From Microbacterium testaceum StLB037 (lineage in GTDB: Bacteria; Actinomycetota; Actinomycetes; Actinomycetales; Microbacteriaceae): a stretch of 64,000 nt of DNA. Below, one piece after another: positions 7,413-16,170 of this stretch. The stretch's first letter is position 1, and each line of letters begins with the position of its first letter. Under the pieces are notes generated by a model, which worked only from the letters and a program-made list of their open reading frames with translations, made no database searches and was not told where the DNA came from. The stretch covers positions 124,001 through 188,000 of the forward strand of contig NZ_FNJN01000005.1 in assembly GCF_900104345.1 (NCBI RefSeq), written 5' to 3'. The position numbers were made by a program, and so were the translations under genes.

Positions 7413-8477
7413 ATGAGCACCGCGCTCCGCTCCGCTGTCCCCTTTTCGCTCCCGGTGCCGCGTCTGAGCACCCTCGCGCGCCGCCTCGACGCGATCCCGA
7501 CGATGCACGTCGGCGGGGCGGCCCTGATCGTCCTGGTCAGCGGACTGCTGCTGTCGATCGCAACGACGAGCGACCCGCTGTGGTGGCAGCTGCACTTCAG
7601 CCAGCTGGGGATCTTCGGCGACCTCTCGAGCGCGTTCTTCAACACCACGCTCAAGGTCAGCGGGATGATCGTCGTGGTCTTCGCTTTCCGCGTCCGGCGC
7701 GATGTGCGACGCGTGGGTCGCGGTCCCGTCCGTCGCGGCGCCGCGACGGTGGCCTTCATCTGCCTGAACGTCGTGGGCGTGAATCTGGCTCTGGTGGGCT
7801 GCATTCCCCTGAACACCGACAAGGACCTTCACGACAAGGTCGCCGGCTCGATGGTTCTGGGGTTCCTCGCCCTGCTGCTGAGCGCGCCGTTCCTCTTCCA
7901 CCGCCTCGGCAAGCGAATGGCGATCGGCACGGGAATCGCGACCGTCTGGCTGATCGTCTCGATCACGCTGTTCGTTTCGGCGACCATCAACCTGGCACTG
8001 TTCGAGACCATCTCGTGCGCGGCGATGTTCGCGTGGTCGGGGATGTTCACGCAGATCCTCGCGTCGGCGGCGACGGCGGCCACGTCGAAGCCGACCGCAC
8101 AGACTCCCGCCGCGGCGCACCACGCCCTCCGTCGACGCCCCCGCTTCCCGCTCGCCCGGCCGACGGCCACCCGCCGACCCGCGCGCTCGGCGGCGCAGCG
8201 CGCCCCGCGCGTCGCGCCCGGTCACCCCGTCGAGGGCTCGTCGCCTCGCCCCGATCGCGCATCGACGCTCACCCCGCCCGGTGACCGCCGACACCTCGGG
8301 ATGAGCACCGCGAGAGGGACGAGACGCCGGGTGTCGGCATCCCGCCCGTACCGCGTCAGTGCTTCTCGCGCAGTTCTCGGCGGCTCAGGGGGTGCCCGTC
8401 GTCGGCCGTCGGCTCGACGTGCCTTGCCTCTCGCGCCGCCCGCCGCTCACGACGCCTCTCGCTCGCACCTTCGATGA
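7413..8477 (+). CDS. DUF998-like multi-pass membrane protein with long Arg/Pro/Ala tail
   Basis: The protein is 354 residues. The first ~225 form a coherent membrane protein with six hydrophobic segments, a FSQLGIFGDLSSAFFN extracellular-type loop and a GCIPLNTDKDLHDKVAGS loop, a layout seen in DUF998/YwaF-like proteins of actinobacteria. Function is unknown. From about residue 230 the sequence turns into Arg/Pro/Ala-rich low-complexity and runs on for ~125 residues, overlapping the 3' end of the opposite RND gene by 122 bases. The natural C-terminus is probably near 8100-8150 and the tail likely reflects a lost stop codon or frameshift. It is transcribed alone behind a structured leader. Confidence 0.72.
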   Translation: MSTALRSAVPFSLPVPRLSTLARRLDAIPTMHVGGAALIVLVSGLLLSIATTSDPLWWQLHFSQLGIFGDLSSAFFNTTLKVSGMIVVVFAFRVRRDVRRVGRGPVRRGAATVAFICLNVVGVNLALVGCIPLNTDKDLHDKVAGSMVLGFLALLLSAPFLFHRLGKRMAIGTGIATVWLIVSITLFVSATINLALFETISCAAMFAWSGMFTQILASAATAATSKPTAQTPAAAHHALRRRPRFPLARPTATRRPARSAAQRAPRVAPGHPVEGSSPRPDRASTLTPPGDRRHLGMSTARGTRRRVSASRPYRVSASRAVLGGSGGARRRPSARRALPLAPPAAHDASRSHLR

Positions 8478-11400
8478 GGTTGTAGAGCGTCGGCAGCACC
8501 AGCAGCGTCAGGAACGTCGACGACACGAGCCCGCCGATCACGACGACCGCCAGCGGCTGTGAGATGAATCCGCCGTGGCCGGTGATCCCCAGGGCCATCG
8601 GCACGAGGGCGAAGATCGCCGCGAGGGCCGTCATCAGGATGGGACGCAGGCGTCGCGCGCCTCCGACGACCGTCGCCTCGAAGACGCTGAGACCGCGGGC
8701 GCGGTACTGGTTCACGAGGTCGATGAGCACGATCGCGTTGGTCACCACGATGCCGACGAGCATCAGCGCACCGATCATGCCCGCGACACCGAGCGGCACA
8801 CCCGTGATCAACAGCATGAGGATCGCTCCGGTCGCCGCGAACGGCACAGACACGAGCAGCTCGAGCGGCTGGCGCAGCGACTTGAAGGTCGCGACCATCA
8901 CGACGTAGACGATGAGGATCGCCGCGAGCAGCGCGAGGCCGAGCTGGCTGAACGCGTCGCGCTGGTCGGTCACCGAACCGCCCACCTTCGCGGTGGCCCC
9001 CTGCGGCAGCGAGGTGTCGGCGAGGGCCGAGGTGACGCTGGCCGACGAACTGCCCAGGTCGTCGGTCGTCGGCGTCACCGTGATCGTGGCCGTGCGCAGC
9101 CCGCGCGAGGTCGAGATCGACGGCGGGGTCTCGCTCTGCTCGACCGTGGCGATCTGGTCGAGGCGGACGTTGCCGCGCGCGCTCGGGATCTCGAGGGCGC
9201 GCAGGTCGTCGATGGTCTTCGGCGGGTTGGCGGTGGCGACGTACACGGTCACCCCGCGCCCGTCGAGTTCCACCGTGCCCGCCTGCCGCGGCTGCTGCGT
9301 CGCCGAGACGAGCGCCCCCACGGCGCGCTCGGACAGTCCGCGCTCGGACGCCGCGTCGCGGTCGACGCGGACGGAGATGAAGGGGAGGGATGCCGAGAGG
9401 CTACTGGTGACCTGACCGATGCCGTCGCGCCCCTGCAGGCCCGCGACCACGGCGTCGCTCGCCTGCTGCAGCGACTGTCCGTCGGCGGCGGTGACGTCGA
9501 CGGTGATGCCGGCCGAGCCGAGTCCGCCGCCGGAGGCCGCGACCTCGATCTCGCCCGCGTCGGGAAGCGCCTCGAGTTCGGTGCGGACACGGTCGCGGAG
9601 CTCGACCTGGTCGACGCCGGAGGCGGAGGTGATCGAGTACGTGATGCCCGAGCCGCCGCCCGAGAAAGCGTCGCGCAGCGCCGACCCGCTCGAGCCGATC
9701 GAGGTCTGCACCGTCTGCACGCCGTCGGTGTCGAGCAGCACGGCCTCGACCTTCTGGGCCGCCGCGTCCTCGGCATCCAGGCTCGGGGCGGAGCCGATCT
9801 TCTGCGTGACGGTGAAGGTGTTCTGACCGGAGTCGCCGAGGAAGTCCGTCTTGAGCAGGGGGACGGACGCGAGCGTCCCGCCGAGCACGAGTACGGCCAG
9901 GGTGAGGGTGACCCACGAGTGCTTCAGCGTCCAGCGCAGCACCGGGACGTAGGCCTTCTGCAGGCGCGAGGGCGGCGCGGTCGGCGACTCGGGGTCGATC
10001 GGATTGCCCTCGGCGTCGCGGATGACCTTCCCGGGCTTCAGGAACCACGACGCCAGCACGGGCACGATCGTGAGCGACACGAGCAGCGAGGCCGCCATGG
10101 CGATCGTCACGGTCAGCGAGAACGGTCGGAAGAGCTCTCCCGTCACGTCGCCCACGAAGGCGATCGGGAGGAATACCGCGACGGAGGTGATGGTGGATGC
10201 CGTGATGGCGGCCGCCACCTCGCGCACCGCGCGCACGATCGTGGGGATCTTGTCGGCGTCGCCGACGTAGTGGCGCTTGATGTTCTCGATCACCACGATC
10301 GAGTCGTCGACGACGCGGCCGATCGCGATCGTGAGCGCGCCGAGGGTCAGGATGTTCAGCGAGTACCCGAAGGCCTGGAGCCCCACGAAGGTGATGAGGA
10401 CGCTGGTGGGGATCGAGATCGCCGTCACGAGCGTCGAACGCACCGACATGAGGAAGACGAGGATCACCACGACCGCGAAGACCAGACCGAGGAGCCCCTC
10501 CTGCGCGAGGGCCTCGATCGACTGCTGGACGAACGGCGCCTGGTCGAAGACGACGGTGAATTTCGCGCCCTGACCGAGCTGCGATTCGAGCCCTGGGAGC
10601 GCATCGAGGACGCCGCGCGAGACGTCGACGGTGTTGGCGGCCGGGAGCTTGGTGACGGCGATGGTCAGGGCCGGCTGCCCGTCGACACGCGACAGCGTGG
10701 TCACGGGGTCGGGCTCGAGGGCGACCGTGGCGACATCGCTGATCTTCGTCTGCCCCGCCTGGAACTGGGCGGCGTCGGTGGGCACGAGCGGGAGGGCGGA
10801 GATCTCGTCGACGCTGGTCAGCTTCGACCCGGTCTGCACGGTGAGGGTCTGATCGCCCTCGGTCAGGGAGCCGCCCGGGAAGAGCACGCCGTTGGCGTCG
10901 AGGGCGTCGGTGATCGCCTGCTGGCTGAAGCCGCGCTCGGAGAGCTTGGCGGTGTCGGGGGTGATCGTCACGCGCTGGGCGGTGCCGCCCACGATCTGCG
11001 CGCCGTTCACCCCCGCGACGTCCTCGAGGTCGGGGACGACGCTCGTCTGGAGGATCGACTGCGTCGCCTCGGCGTCGGCGAATCCCGTGACGGCGAGCTG
11101 GATGACGGGGAAGTCGTCGATGCTCGCCGACGCGACGGTGGTGTCGGCGGAGTCGGGGAGCTGGTCCTTGATGCGCGCGATCGCGGCGAGGATCTTCTGC
11201 TGCGCCCCCGCGAGGTCGGTGCCGTAGGTGAACTCCGCCGAGACGATCGAGGAGTTCGTCGTGCTCGTCGCGGTCGTGGACTCGAGTCCCTCGACACCGC
11301 GAATGGCGTTCTCGATCGGGGTCGAGACATCGGTCTCGACGACCTCGGGCGAGGCGCCCGGGTAGGTCGTGACGACGGCGAGCTGGGGGAACTCGATCGA

Positions 11401-11517
11401 GGGGATGAGCTCCTGCTTGAGGCTGGTGAGCGCGAGCCCGCCGAAGACCGCCGCGACGATCGTGACGAGGGCGATGAGGGCGCGGTTCTTCAGGCTCAGG
11501 ACGGCCAGGTACGACAC
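8356..11517 (-). CDS. RND superfamily (AcrB/HAE1-like) efflux transporter
   Basis: The protein is 1053 residues, the full length for the family, with the duplicated architecture: TM1, a large extracytoplasmic loop (porter/docking regions), TM2-6, then TM7, a second large loop and TM8-12. TM4 carries GRVVDDSIVVIENIKRH, including the paired aspartates used in proton relay. It is the Gram-positive branch (SwrC/YerP-like) that works without an outer-membrane channel; no periplasmic adaptor gene is adjacent. Likely substrates are amphipathic compounds, surfactants or drugs, driven by the proton gradient. The C-terminus is charged (Arg/Glu-rich). The gene starts next to a perfect dyad at 11540-11557 that should bind a repressor, but no regulator gene is beside it. 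Confidence 0.95.
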   Translation of the reverse strand: MSYLAVLSLKNRALIALVTIVAAVFGGLALTSLKQELIPSIEFPQLAVVTTYPGASPEVVETDVSTPIENAIRGVEGLESTTATSTTNSSIVSAEFTYGTDLAGAQQKILAAIARIKDQLPDSADTTVASASIDDFPVIQLAVTGFADAEATQSILQTSVVPDLEDVAGVNGAQIVGGTAQRVTITPDTAKLSERGFSQQAITDALDANGVLFPGGSLTEGDQTLTVQTGSKLTSVDEISALPLVPTDAAQFQAGQTKISDVATVALEPDPVTTLSRVDGQPALTIAVTKLPAANTVDVSRGVLDALPGLESQLGQGAKFTVVFDQAPFVQQSIEALAQEGLLGLVFAVVVILVFLMSVRSTLVTAISIPTSVLITFVGLQAFGYSLNILTLGALTIAIGRVVDDSIVVIENIKRHYVGDADKIPTIVRAVREVAAAITASTITSVAVFLPIAFVGDVTGELFRPFSLTVTIAMAASLLVSLTIVPVLASWFLKPGKVIRDAEGNPIDPESPTAPPSRLQKAYVPVLRWTLKHSWVTLTLAVLVLGGTLASVPLLKTDFLGDSGQNTFTVTQKIGSAPSLDAEDAAAQKVEAVLLDTDGVQTVQTSIGSSGSALRDAFSGGGSGITYSITSASGVDQVELRDRVRTELEALPDAGEIEVAASGGGLGSAGITVDVTAADGQSLQQASDAVVAGLQGRDGIGQVTSSLSASLPFISVRVDRDAASERGLSERAVGALVSATQQPRQAGTVELDGRGVTVYVATANPPKTIDDLRALEIPSARGNVRLDQIATVEQSETPPSISTSRGLRTATITVTPTTDDLGSSSASVTSALADTSLPQGATAKVGGSVTDQRDAFSQLGLALLAAILIVYVVMVATFKSLRQPLELLVSVPFAATGAILMLLITGVPLGVAGMIGALMLVGIVVTNAIVLIDLVNQYRARGLSVFEATVVGGARRLRPILMTALAAIFALVPMALGITGHGGFISQPLAVVVIGGLVSSTFLTLLVLPTLYNLIEGASERRRERRAAREARHVEPTADDGHPLSRRELREKH

Positions 11518-11539
11518 GGGGGGACCCTCCGGGTAAGTC

Positions 11540-11557
11540 CGATACAGGAATGTATCG
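11540..11557. promoter_or_regulatory. Dyad operator upstream of the RND transporter
   Basis: CGATACA-GGAA-TGTATCG is a perfect 7-bp inverted repeat with a 4-base spacer, centred about 31 bases upstream of the transporter start. Size and layout fit a TetR-family operator such as those controlling efflux pumps. A further half-site-like GTATC lies at 11565. Confidence 0.68.
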
Positions 11558-11611
11558 AAGCTCAGTATCCCATGAGCGCCCGCCCCTCGGACCGCCCGGC
11601 GGGCGGCTGCC

Positions 11612-11974
11612 TCAGAGCGCCGATCCGAGCGACAGACCCAGTGCCGCCGCGACGACGGACCCGACGAACGACACCACCGCGTACGACACCGCCGCGCGCG
11701 AGCGCCCCTCTTCGGCGAGCAGCGCCGTGGTCACAGCCACCGCGCTGAAGGTCGTGTACCCGCCGAGCAGACCCGTCCCGAGGATCCACCGCCACGACTC
11801 GTCGGCGGGAAGGGGGGTCAGGATGCCGAGCACCAGCGCCCCGGTGAGATTCACGACCAGAATGCCCCAGGGGAACTGCTCCCCCGTGCGGCGCCGCACA
11901 GCCACATCGAGCAGATAGCGCAGCGCCGCCCCCACGCCGCCGGCGAGGGCCACGGCGAGGAAGACGAGCGGCAT
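11612..11974 (-). CDS. crcB: CrcB/Fluc fluoride channel protein
   Basis: The protein is 120 residues from the ATG at 11974; a GTG directly upstream (11977) is an equally possible start. It shows four hydrophobic segments and the family signatures GGVGAALRY near the N-terminus, NLTGALVLG (pore-lining Asn region) and GLLGGYTTFSAV (the Phe-box and Thr region of TM3). Fluc channels are dual-topology dimers that export fluoride passively. Many actinobacteria have two crcB genes in tandem; here it stands alone and a second homologue lies 8.6 kb away at 20622. No fluoride riboswitch is visible upstream. The small gene at 12010 is 35 bases upstream on the same strand and may share the transcript. Confidence 0.93.
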   Translation of the reverse strand: MPLVFLAVALAGGVGAALRYLLDVAVRRRTGEQFPWGILVVNLTGALVLGILTPLPADESWRWILGTGLLGGYTTFSAVAVTTALLAEEGRSRAAVSYAVVSFVGSVVAAALGLSLGSAL

Positions 11975-12009
11975 CACGCCGCCAATCTACCCCTCGCCGC
12001 GCGGGCCCC

Positions 12010-12234
12010 TCACGCCTCGAGCGCCTCGACGCGACGACGCAGTTCGGATGCCTTCTCGGCGCCAATCTGCGCTTCGGCGAGCTTGAGGGCGGCGCTCGCG
12101 GTGAGGGTGCGCGCCACGAGGTAGGTGGGGCTCGCCTTGAGGTCGGGGATGACGTCGAGGATGATGCCCTCGGCATCGGGGTCGGTCATGAGCTTGCCGA
12201 GCTTGATCTTGGCGAGGTCGTAGCGAGCGGTCAT
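12010..12234 (-). CDS. Small conserved protein of unknown function (74 residues)
   Basis: The start is the ATG at 12234, supported by AGGAGG 5 bases upstream; an in-frame upstream start would lack this site. The product begins MTARYDLAKIKLGKLM and has the block DAEGIILDVIPDLKASPTYLVARTLTASAALKLAEAQIGAE, then a charged helix. It is predicted to be soluble and mostly helical, with no signal peptide or membrane segment. I do not recognise a characterised family, though the sequence looks conserved rather than random and has strong GC3. It could be co-transcribed with crcB (35-base gap). Confidence 0.77.
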   Translation of the reverse strand: MTARYDLAKIKLGKLMTDPDAEGIILDVIPDLKASPTYLVARTLTASAALKLAEAQIGAEKASELRRRVEALEA

Positions 12235-12402
12235 CGGTCCTCCTTGAACGGGGCGCGCCGTCGCGCCCTCGGCAGATTGTTGCACATATGTCCCGTTATG
12301 TCATCGATCGTTCGGGATCGCGCGAGAAAGCCCCCACGAGCGCGTAGGCCGCGCGCTCACCCACATCGCCGCGGTCGTGAGCGTCATCGACAGCGACACC
12401 GA

Positions 12403-12846
12403 CTACTCCCCGCGCGCGTCGGCGGCCATGTCGGCGAGCGCGTTCGTCGTCACCAGGCGGACGACAGCCGGCAGGCCCGCGGCGATCTTGCGCCCCACGA
12501 GCGGGCCGAACACCAGCGCGAGAGGACCGGAGACCTCGACGGCGTGCGTCACCGACAGCCCGTTCGGTGTCTGACGCATGCGGTGCGGGAACGACAGCAC
12601 CGCCCCCGGCAACCCGATGCGGAAGTTCATCGCGCCCCCCGGCTGCAGCTCGGTGAAGGTGAAGCGCTGCGCGGGGGTTCCGTGGTTGACCACGCGGCCG
12701 GAGTCACCGACGCGCGGGGGCACGGAGAAGGTGGCCTCGCGCAGGTCGGGATCGTCGACGGCCCAGTCCTCGGGGGTGGTCCACCTCTTCCACACCGCGT
12801 CGGCGGTGGCGGTGGTGAGGTGCGTGTACTCGCGGCGCCAGGTCAT
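12403..12846 (-). CDS. SRPBCC (START/Bet v1-like) family protein
   Basis: The protein is 147 residues. The pattern matches polyketide-cyclase/SRPBCC folds: an initial strand ending in a TADAVWKRWTTPEDWAVDDPDL block, GDSGRVVNHGTPAQRFTFTEL, a central SFPHRM strand and a long C-terminal helix. Such proteins bind hydrophobic ligands in a deep pocket; no enzymatic residues can be assigned. Its start overlaps the stop of the upstream amine oxidase gene by four bases (ATGA), so the two form a tight operon and may act on related hydrophobic or amine compounds. Confidence 0.87.
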   Translation of the reverse strand: MTWRREYTHLTTATADAVWKRWTTPEDWAVDDPDLREATFSVPPRVGDSGRVVNHGTPAQRFTFTELQPGGAMNFRIGLPGAVLSFPHRMRQTPNGLSVTHAVEVSGPLALVFGPLVGRKIAAGLPAVVRLVTTNALADMAADARGE

Positions 12847-14264
12847 CGGGCGACTCCCGTCTGTTCGTGGTCGGTCGAGGAGGAGGTCAGGATGCCGCGG
12901 GCCTGGAGCGCCGCGCGCTCACCGGCGCGGACGGCGCCGTCCATGAATCCCGTCCAGCGATCGGCCGTCTCGGTACCGGCCCAGAGGATCGACCCGACGG
13001 GGGTGGCCAGGGCACCGGCGTAGGGCACGACCGCTCCCGGCCCCGGGGCGGCGGTGGGGCCGCCGCCGACCCAGGGCTCGGCGCCCCAGCGCTGGTCGAT
13101 GTAGCCGATGGCATCCAGTGCCCGGGGGCCGAACAGGTCGGCGAAGGACGACAGCGCCCGCGCTGCGCGCTCGGCGGGTGCCAGCTCGTCCCACTCGCGG
13201 GCGTAGACCCCGCCGATGAAGCCGAGGAGCACGCCGGGGGCGCCGGCGTGAGCGGGACCGGCGTCGAAGGTGATGAAGACCGGGCCGGTGTCGGAGAGCC
13301 CCTGCCCCGACAGGTCGTGATCGCGCCAGAACGGCCGCTCGTACACGGCGTAGGCCTTCGACAGCACCCCGGCCGGCCAGCGCTGGGCCATCTGCGCGTG
13401 AGAGGGGGGAAGGGCCGGCGCGAAATCGATCCTGCCCCGCAGCGCCGGCGGCACGGCGACGACGACGGCGCGAGCGGTCACCGTCTCGTCGGCCGTCGAC
13501 ACGCGCACCCCCTCGGCGACGGTCTCGATGCGTCGCACCGGAGCGCTCACCCGCAGAGCCGACCCGAGCGCGTCGGCGAGACGCACGGCGATCGCGTGCG
13601 AGCCCTCGACGAAGTGCTCCTCTTGTGCGCCGCCCTCGGTGTCGAGCATCGACGACAGTCCACCCGCCTGGTGGATGTAGTGCAGAGCGTGCAGGAACGA
13701 GATCTCGTCGGGCTCGCACCCCCACGTCGTCCGGCCGGCGATCGCGATGAGCTCTCGCGCCGCGGGAGAGGCGTGCGAACGGCGCAGCCACGAGCCGAGG
13801 CTCTCGGCATCCAGGTTCGCGGCCTGCGGGGCGGCGGCGGGGTTCCCTCGGGGGACGGTGCGCGCCAGGCGGTCGAGAGTGAGCTGGATCCGCCCCACGT
13901 CGAGCAGGCTCGCGCCGACCGGGGGCACCGTGCCGCGGTAGCGCCGGTGCTCGCCGCGCCACCGGATGACGTTGCGACCCGCGGCGTAGGTCCGATAGCG
14001 AGAGACGCCCACTTCGTCGGCGAGAGCCAGGATGCGATCCTGACCGGGGCCGACGAACGTGCCGCCGAGGTCGACGTGCACCCCCGCCACCTCCGCCGAC
14101 GACACGCGTCCGCCCACGCGGGGCGCCGCTTCGAACACCGCCACCGTCGCGCCGAACTGGCGAAGCCGGTGAGCGGCGGTCAGGCCCGAGAGACCTGCGC
14201 CGACCACGACCACGTCGACGTCGGGGGCCGGGACCCGGTCCGCAGAGGGCGGGGAGGCGGTCAT
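12843..14264 (-). CDS. Flavin monoamine oxidase family FAD-dependent oxidoreductase
   Basis: The protein is 473 residues. The ATG at 14264 follows GGAGTAA and is preferred over an in-frame start at 14291. The Rossmann motif GAGLSG (residues 22-27) and the following FEAAPRVGGR bind FAD; the LDLGG-like HVDLGGTFVG block and the C-terminal WAGTETADRWTGFMDGAVRAG block are standard for amine oxidases. It should oxidise a primary or secondary amine to an imine, with hydrogen peroxide as by-product, in the cytoplasm. It is divergent from a TetR regulator with a 56-base spacer containing a dyad, so TetR control of this operon is likely. The substrate is unknown. Confidence 0.93.
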   Translation of the reverse strand: MTASPPSADRVPAPDVDVVVVGAGLSGLTAAHRLRQFGATVAVFEAAPRVGGRVSSAEVAGVHVDLGGTFVGPGQDRILALADEVGVSRYRTYAAGRNVIRWRGEHRRYRGTVPPVGASLLDVGRIQLTLDRLARTVPRGNPAAAPQAANLDAESLGSWLRRSHASPAARELIAIAGRTTWGCEPDEISFLHALHYIHQAGGLSSMLDTEGGAQEEHFVEGSHAIAVRLADALGSALRVSAPVRRIETVAEGVRVSTADETVTARAVVVAVPPALRGRIDFAPALPPSHAQMAQRWPAGVLSKAYAVYERPFWRDHDLSGQGLSDTGPVFITFDAGPAHAGAPGVLLGFIGGVYAREWDELAPAERAARALSSFADLFGPRALDAIGYIDQRWGAEPWVGGGPTAAPGPGAVVPYAGALATPVGSILWAGTETADRWTGFMDGAVRAGERAALQARGILTSSSTDHEQTGVAR

Positions 14265-14290
14265 AGGCTTACTCCGTTCCGAAGGCGACA

Positions 14291-14307
14291 CCGACCACCC
14301 CGGTCGG
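14291..14307. promoter_or_regulatory. Candidate TetR operator between amine oxidase and TetR genes
   Basis: CCGACC-ACCCC-GGTCGG is a perfect 6-bp inverted repeat in the short divergent spacer, just upstream of the AGGAGG that serves the TetR gene. Position fits autoregulation and control of the divergent operon. It is short, and GC-rich dyads arise easily in this genome. Confidence 0.42.
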
Positions 14308-14320
14308 CGAGGAGGACAGC

Positions 14321-14956
14321 GTGAGCGAGACGACGAGCCGGCCGATGCGGGCGCGCGGTCGCGCGCGTCGCGAGCTGCTGCTGGACGCCACGATCGCGAT
14401 CATCGCCGAGGGGGGCATCGCGGCCGTCACGCACAGGTCGGTGGCCGCCGCGGCGGGGGTGCCGCATTCGTCGACGACGTACTTCTTCGACTCGCTCGAC
14501 GACATGATCGGCGAGGCCGTGGCGCACGCGATGGCGGCCGAGCTCGAGCGGCTCGAGCAGTTCCGCTCCGTTCTCGTCTCGGGCGCGAACAGCCCCGGTG
14601 CGGCGATCGACGAGTTCGTCGAGATCGTGCGCAGCCAATCGCAGGACCACACGGTCGCGCAGTTCGAGATCTACCTCTTCGCCTCGCGTCATCCGGCCCT
14701 GCGTGTTCACGTCGAGAAGATCCTCGACGAGACGCGGGCACTCGCGGCCGCCGTGCTGCAGACGAACGGCGTGACCGATCCGCACGCCGCCGCTGCGGTC
14801 GTCGCCCTGATCGACGGTTTCGCCCTGCATCGCATCGCCCGTTCCGAGGAGGTCCAATTCCAGTCGCTGGCGCACGCCTTACGCGCCGCCATCGTGGGGT
14901 TCGTGACCCTCGCCGCGACCTCTTCGCTGGGCGAGGGGGATCTCTCCCCCGCTTAG
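14321..14956 (+). CDS. TetR family transcriptional regulator
   Basis: The protein is 211 residues. The GTG at 14321 is preceded by AGGAGG at an ideal distance. The N-terminal DNA-binding domain shows RRELLLDATIAIIAEGGIAAVTHRSVAAAAGVPHSSTTYFF, with the helix-turn-helix in the middle (Ala-rich helix 2, recognition helix GVPHSSTTYYF-like). The C-terminal helices form a ligand pocket of unknown specificity. It sits divergent from the amine oxidase-SRPBCC operon and upstream of the esterase-MFS operon, so it could control either. The boxes at 14957-15047 do not have the usual symmetric TetR layout. Confidence 0.93.
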   Translation: MSETTSRPMRARGRARRELLLDATIAIIAEGGIAAVTHRSVAAAAGVPHSSTTYFFDSLDDMIGEAVAHAMAAELERLEQFRSVLVSGANSPGAAIDEFVEIVRSQSQDHTVAQFEIYLFASRHPALRVHVEKILDETRALAAAVLQTNGVTDPHAAAAVVALIDGFALHRIARSEEVQFQSLAHALRAAIVGFVTLAATSSLGEGDLSPA

Positions 14957-15047
14957 TTGGCACAAACGTACAGGTTTCTCGCGCAGGGCGCCTGCCCTCC
15001 GAGACAAATTCACATCTTCGTCACACAAAATGGTACGTGTGTGCAAT
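14957..15047. promoter_or_regulatory. Two GTAC-N3-TGTGC boxes upstream of the esterase-MFS operon
   Basis: On the minus strand 14957-14974 reads CCTGTACGTTTGTGCCAA. On the plus strand 15030-15047 reads ATGGTACGTGTGTGCAAT. Both contain GTAC-N3-TGTGC, also found in the dyad at 20581-20598 before the PfkB operon (GTGGTACAAATGTGCCAC on the minus strand). The second box abuts a CAATAAA stretch that may be the -10 of the esterase promoter. A shared repressor or activator is the simplest explanation. Confidence 0.5.
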
Positions 15048-15099
15048 AAAGTGACCCGATAGTCGATCCCACTGCCGTGATCGACAGAAGGGTTCCGCG

Positions 15100-16170
15100 A
15101 TGCTCCGTCCCCGTCCCCAGGACCACCTGCTCCGCTGGGGCGCGCGCGCCCTCGGGTCGCTTCCGCCCGCGGCCCTCCGCGCGGTGAACGGCCGCCCCGT
15201 CGTGATCGACGGCAACACCCTGCACCCCGCGGTGCAGACGTCTCTGCGCGTGATGAACGACGCGCCCGGCGCCCACTTCGAGCGGCTCCCCCTCGACGAG
15301 GCCCGCGCGCACATCGAACTCGAGGCGTGGACGTTCGCCGGGACCACGAAGCTCGGGCAGAGGGACGACATCGAGATCCCCACCCGCGACGGGCGGGTTC
15401 CGGGACGCGTGTACCGCGCGGACCTCGACCGCGCGCCATCCGGGATCATCGTGTACTTCCACGGCGGCGGCTGGGTGCTCGGATCGGTCGACAGCGCGGA
15501 TGCCACGTGCCGCACCCTCGCGAAGACCTCGGGCCTGACGGTGGTGTCGGTCGGCTACCGGCTGGCCCCCGAAGCGCCGTTCCCGGCGGGGCTCCACGAC
15601 AGCGTCGACGCCTTCCGGTGGGCCCGCGACAACGCCTCGCGGTTCGGCGGAACCGCTGACGCGATCGGTGTCGGCGGTGAGAGCGCGGGCGGCAACCTCT
15701 CGGCAGTCGTGGCGTCGGTCACGCGCGACGATGCCGAGGGCGCACCGGCGTTCCAGATCCTGTTCTGTCCCGTCACCGACCTCTCGCGCAAGCACCGCTC
15801 GTACGAGCTGTTCGCCGACGGCTTCTTCCTCACGGAGGCGCAGATGGACTGGTACGCCGCGCACTACCTGAGCGGCGGCGGAAGCGCCGATGATCCGCTG
15901 GTCTCGCCCCTGCGGGCCGAGGACCTCTCGGGCCTGGCCCCGGCGTACCTCGCGGTGTCGGGTTTCGACGTGCTCCGCGACGAGGGCGTCGCCTACGCCG
16001 AGCGTCTCGAGGCCGCCGGCGTCGCCGCGCACCTCGTGACCCACGCCGGCCAGATCCACGGGTTCTTCAACGCCTGCGGAGCGCTGCGCGACGCGCGCGA
16101 CGCCGTGGCGGATGCCGGCCGGTGGGCCGTGACGACGCTCGCGGCGACGCGGACGGGCGGCATCCGGTGA
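15100..16170 (+). CDS. Alpha/beta hydrolase (hormone-sensitive-lipase family esterase)
   Basis: The protein is 356 residues. It has the HSL/family IV signature: oxyanion-hole HGGGW (residues 121-125), nucleophile elbow GESAGG (193-198, catalytic Ser), the acid in SGFDVLRDEG and the histidine in IHGFFN. The N-terminal ~90 residues form the usual cap region. It should hydrolyse short-chain carboxylic esters in the cytoplasm. The start follows AGAAGGG. The next gene, an MFS transporter, begins within its stop codon (GTGA), so the pair probably imports and de-esterifies one compound. The operon converges on the PfkB-aldolase-dehydrogenase operon, which shares an upstream box. Confidence 0.94.
   Translation: MLRPRPQDHLLRWGARALGSLPPAALRAVNGRPVVIDGNTLHPAVQTSLRVMNDAPGAHFERLPLDEARAHIELEAWTFAGTTKLGQRDDIEIPTRDGRVPGRVYRADLDRAPSGIIVYFHGGGWVLGSVDSADATCRTLAKTSGLTVVSVGYRLAPEAPFPAGLHDSVDAFRWARDNASRFGGTADAIGVGGESAGGNLSAVVASVTRDDAEGAPAFQILFCPVTDLSRKHRSYELFADGFFLTEAQMDWYAAHYLSGGGSADDPLVSPLRAEDLSGLAPAYLAVSGFDVLRDEGVAYAERLEAAGVAAHLVTHAGQIHGFFNACGALRDARDAVADAGRWAVTTLAATRTGGIR

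Noticed and set aside
8575..11748. 1057-codon plus-strand open frame
   Set aside because: It is the antisense shadow of the RND transporter gene, made of His/Arg/Asp/Glu-rich sequence without any family pattern.
11978..12009. Fluoride riboswitch before crcB
   Set aside because: The spacer is too short for a crcB RNA, and the region before the second crcB (20994-21033) is equally short and lacks the conserved core.
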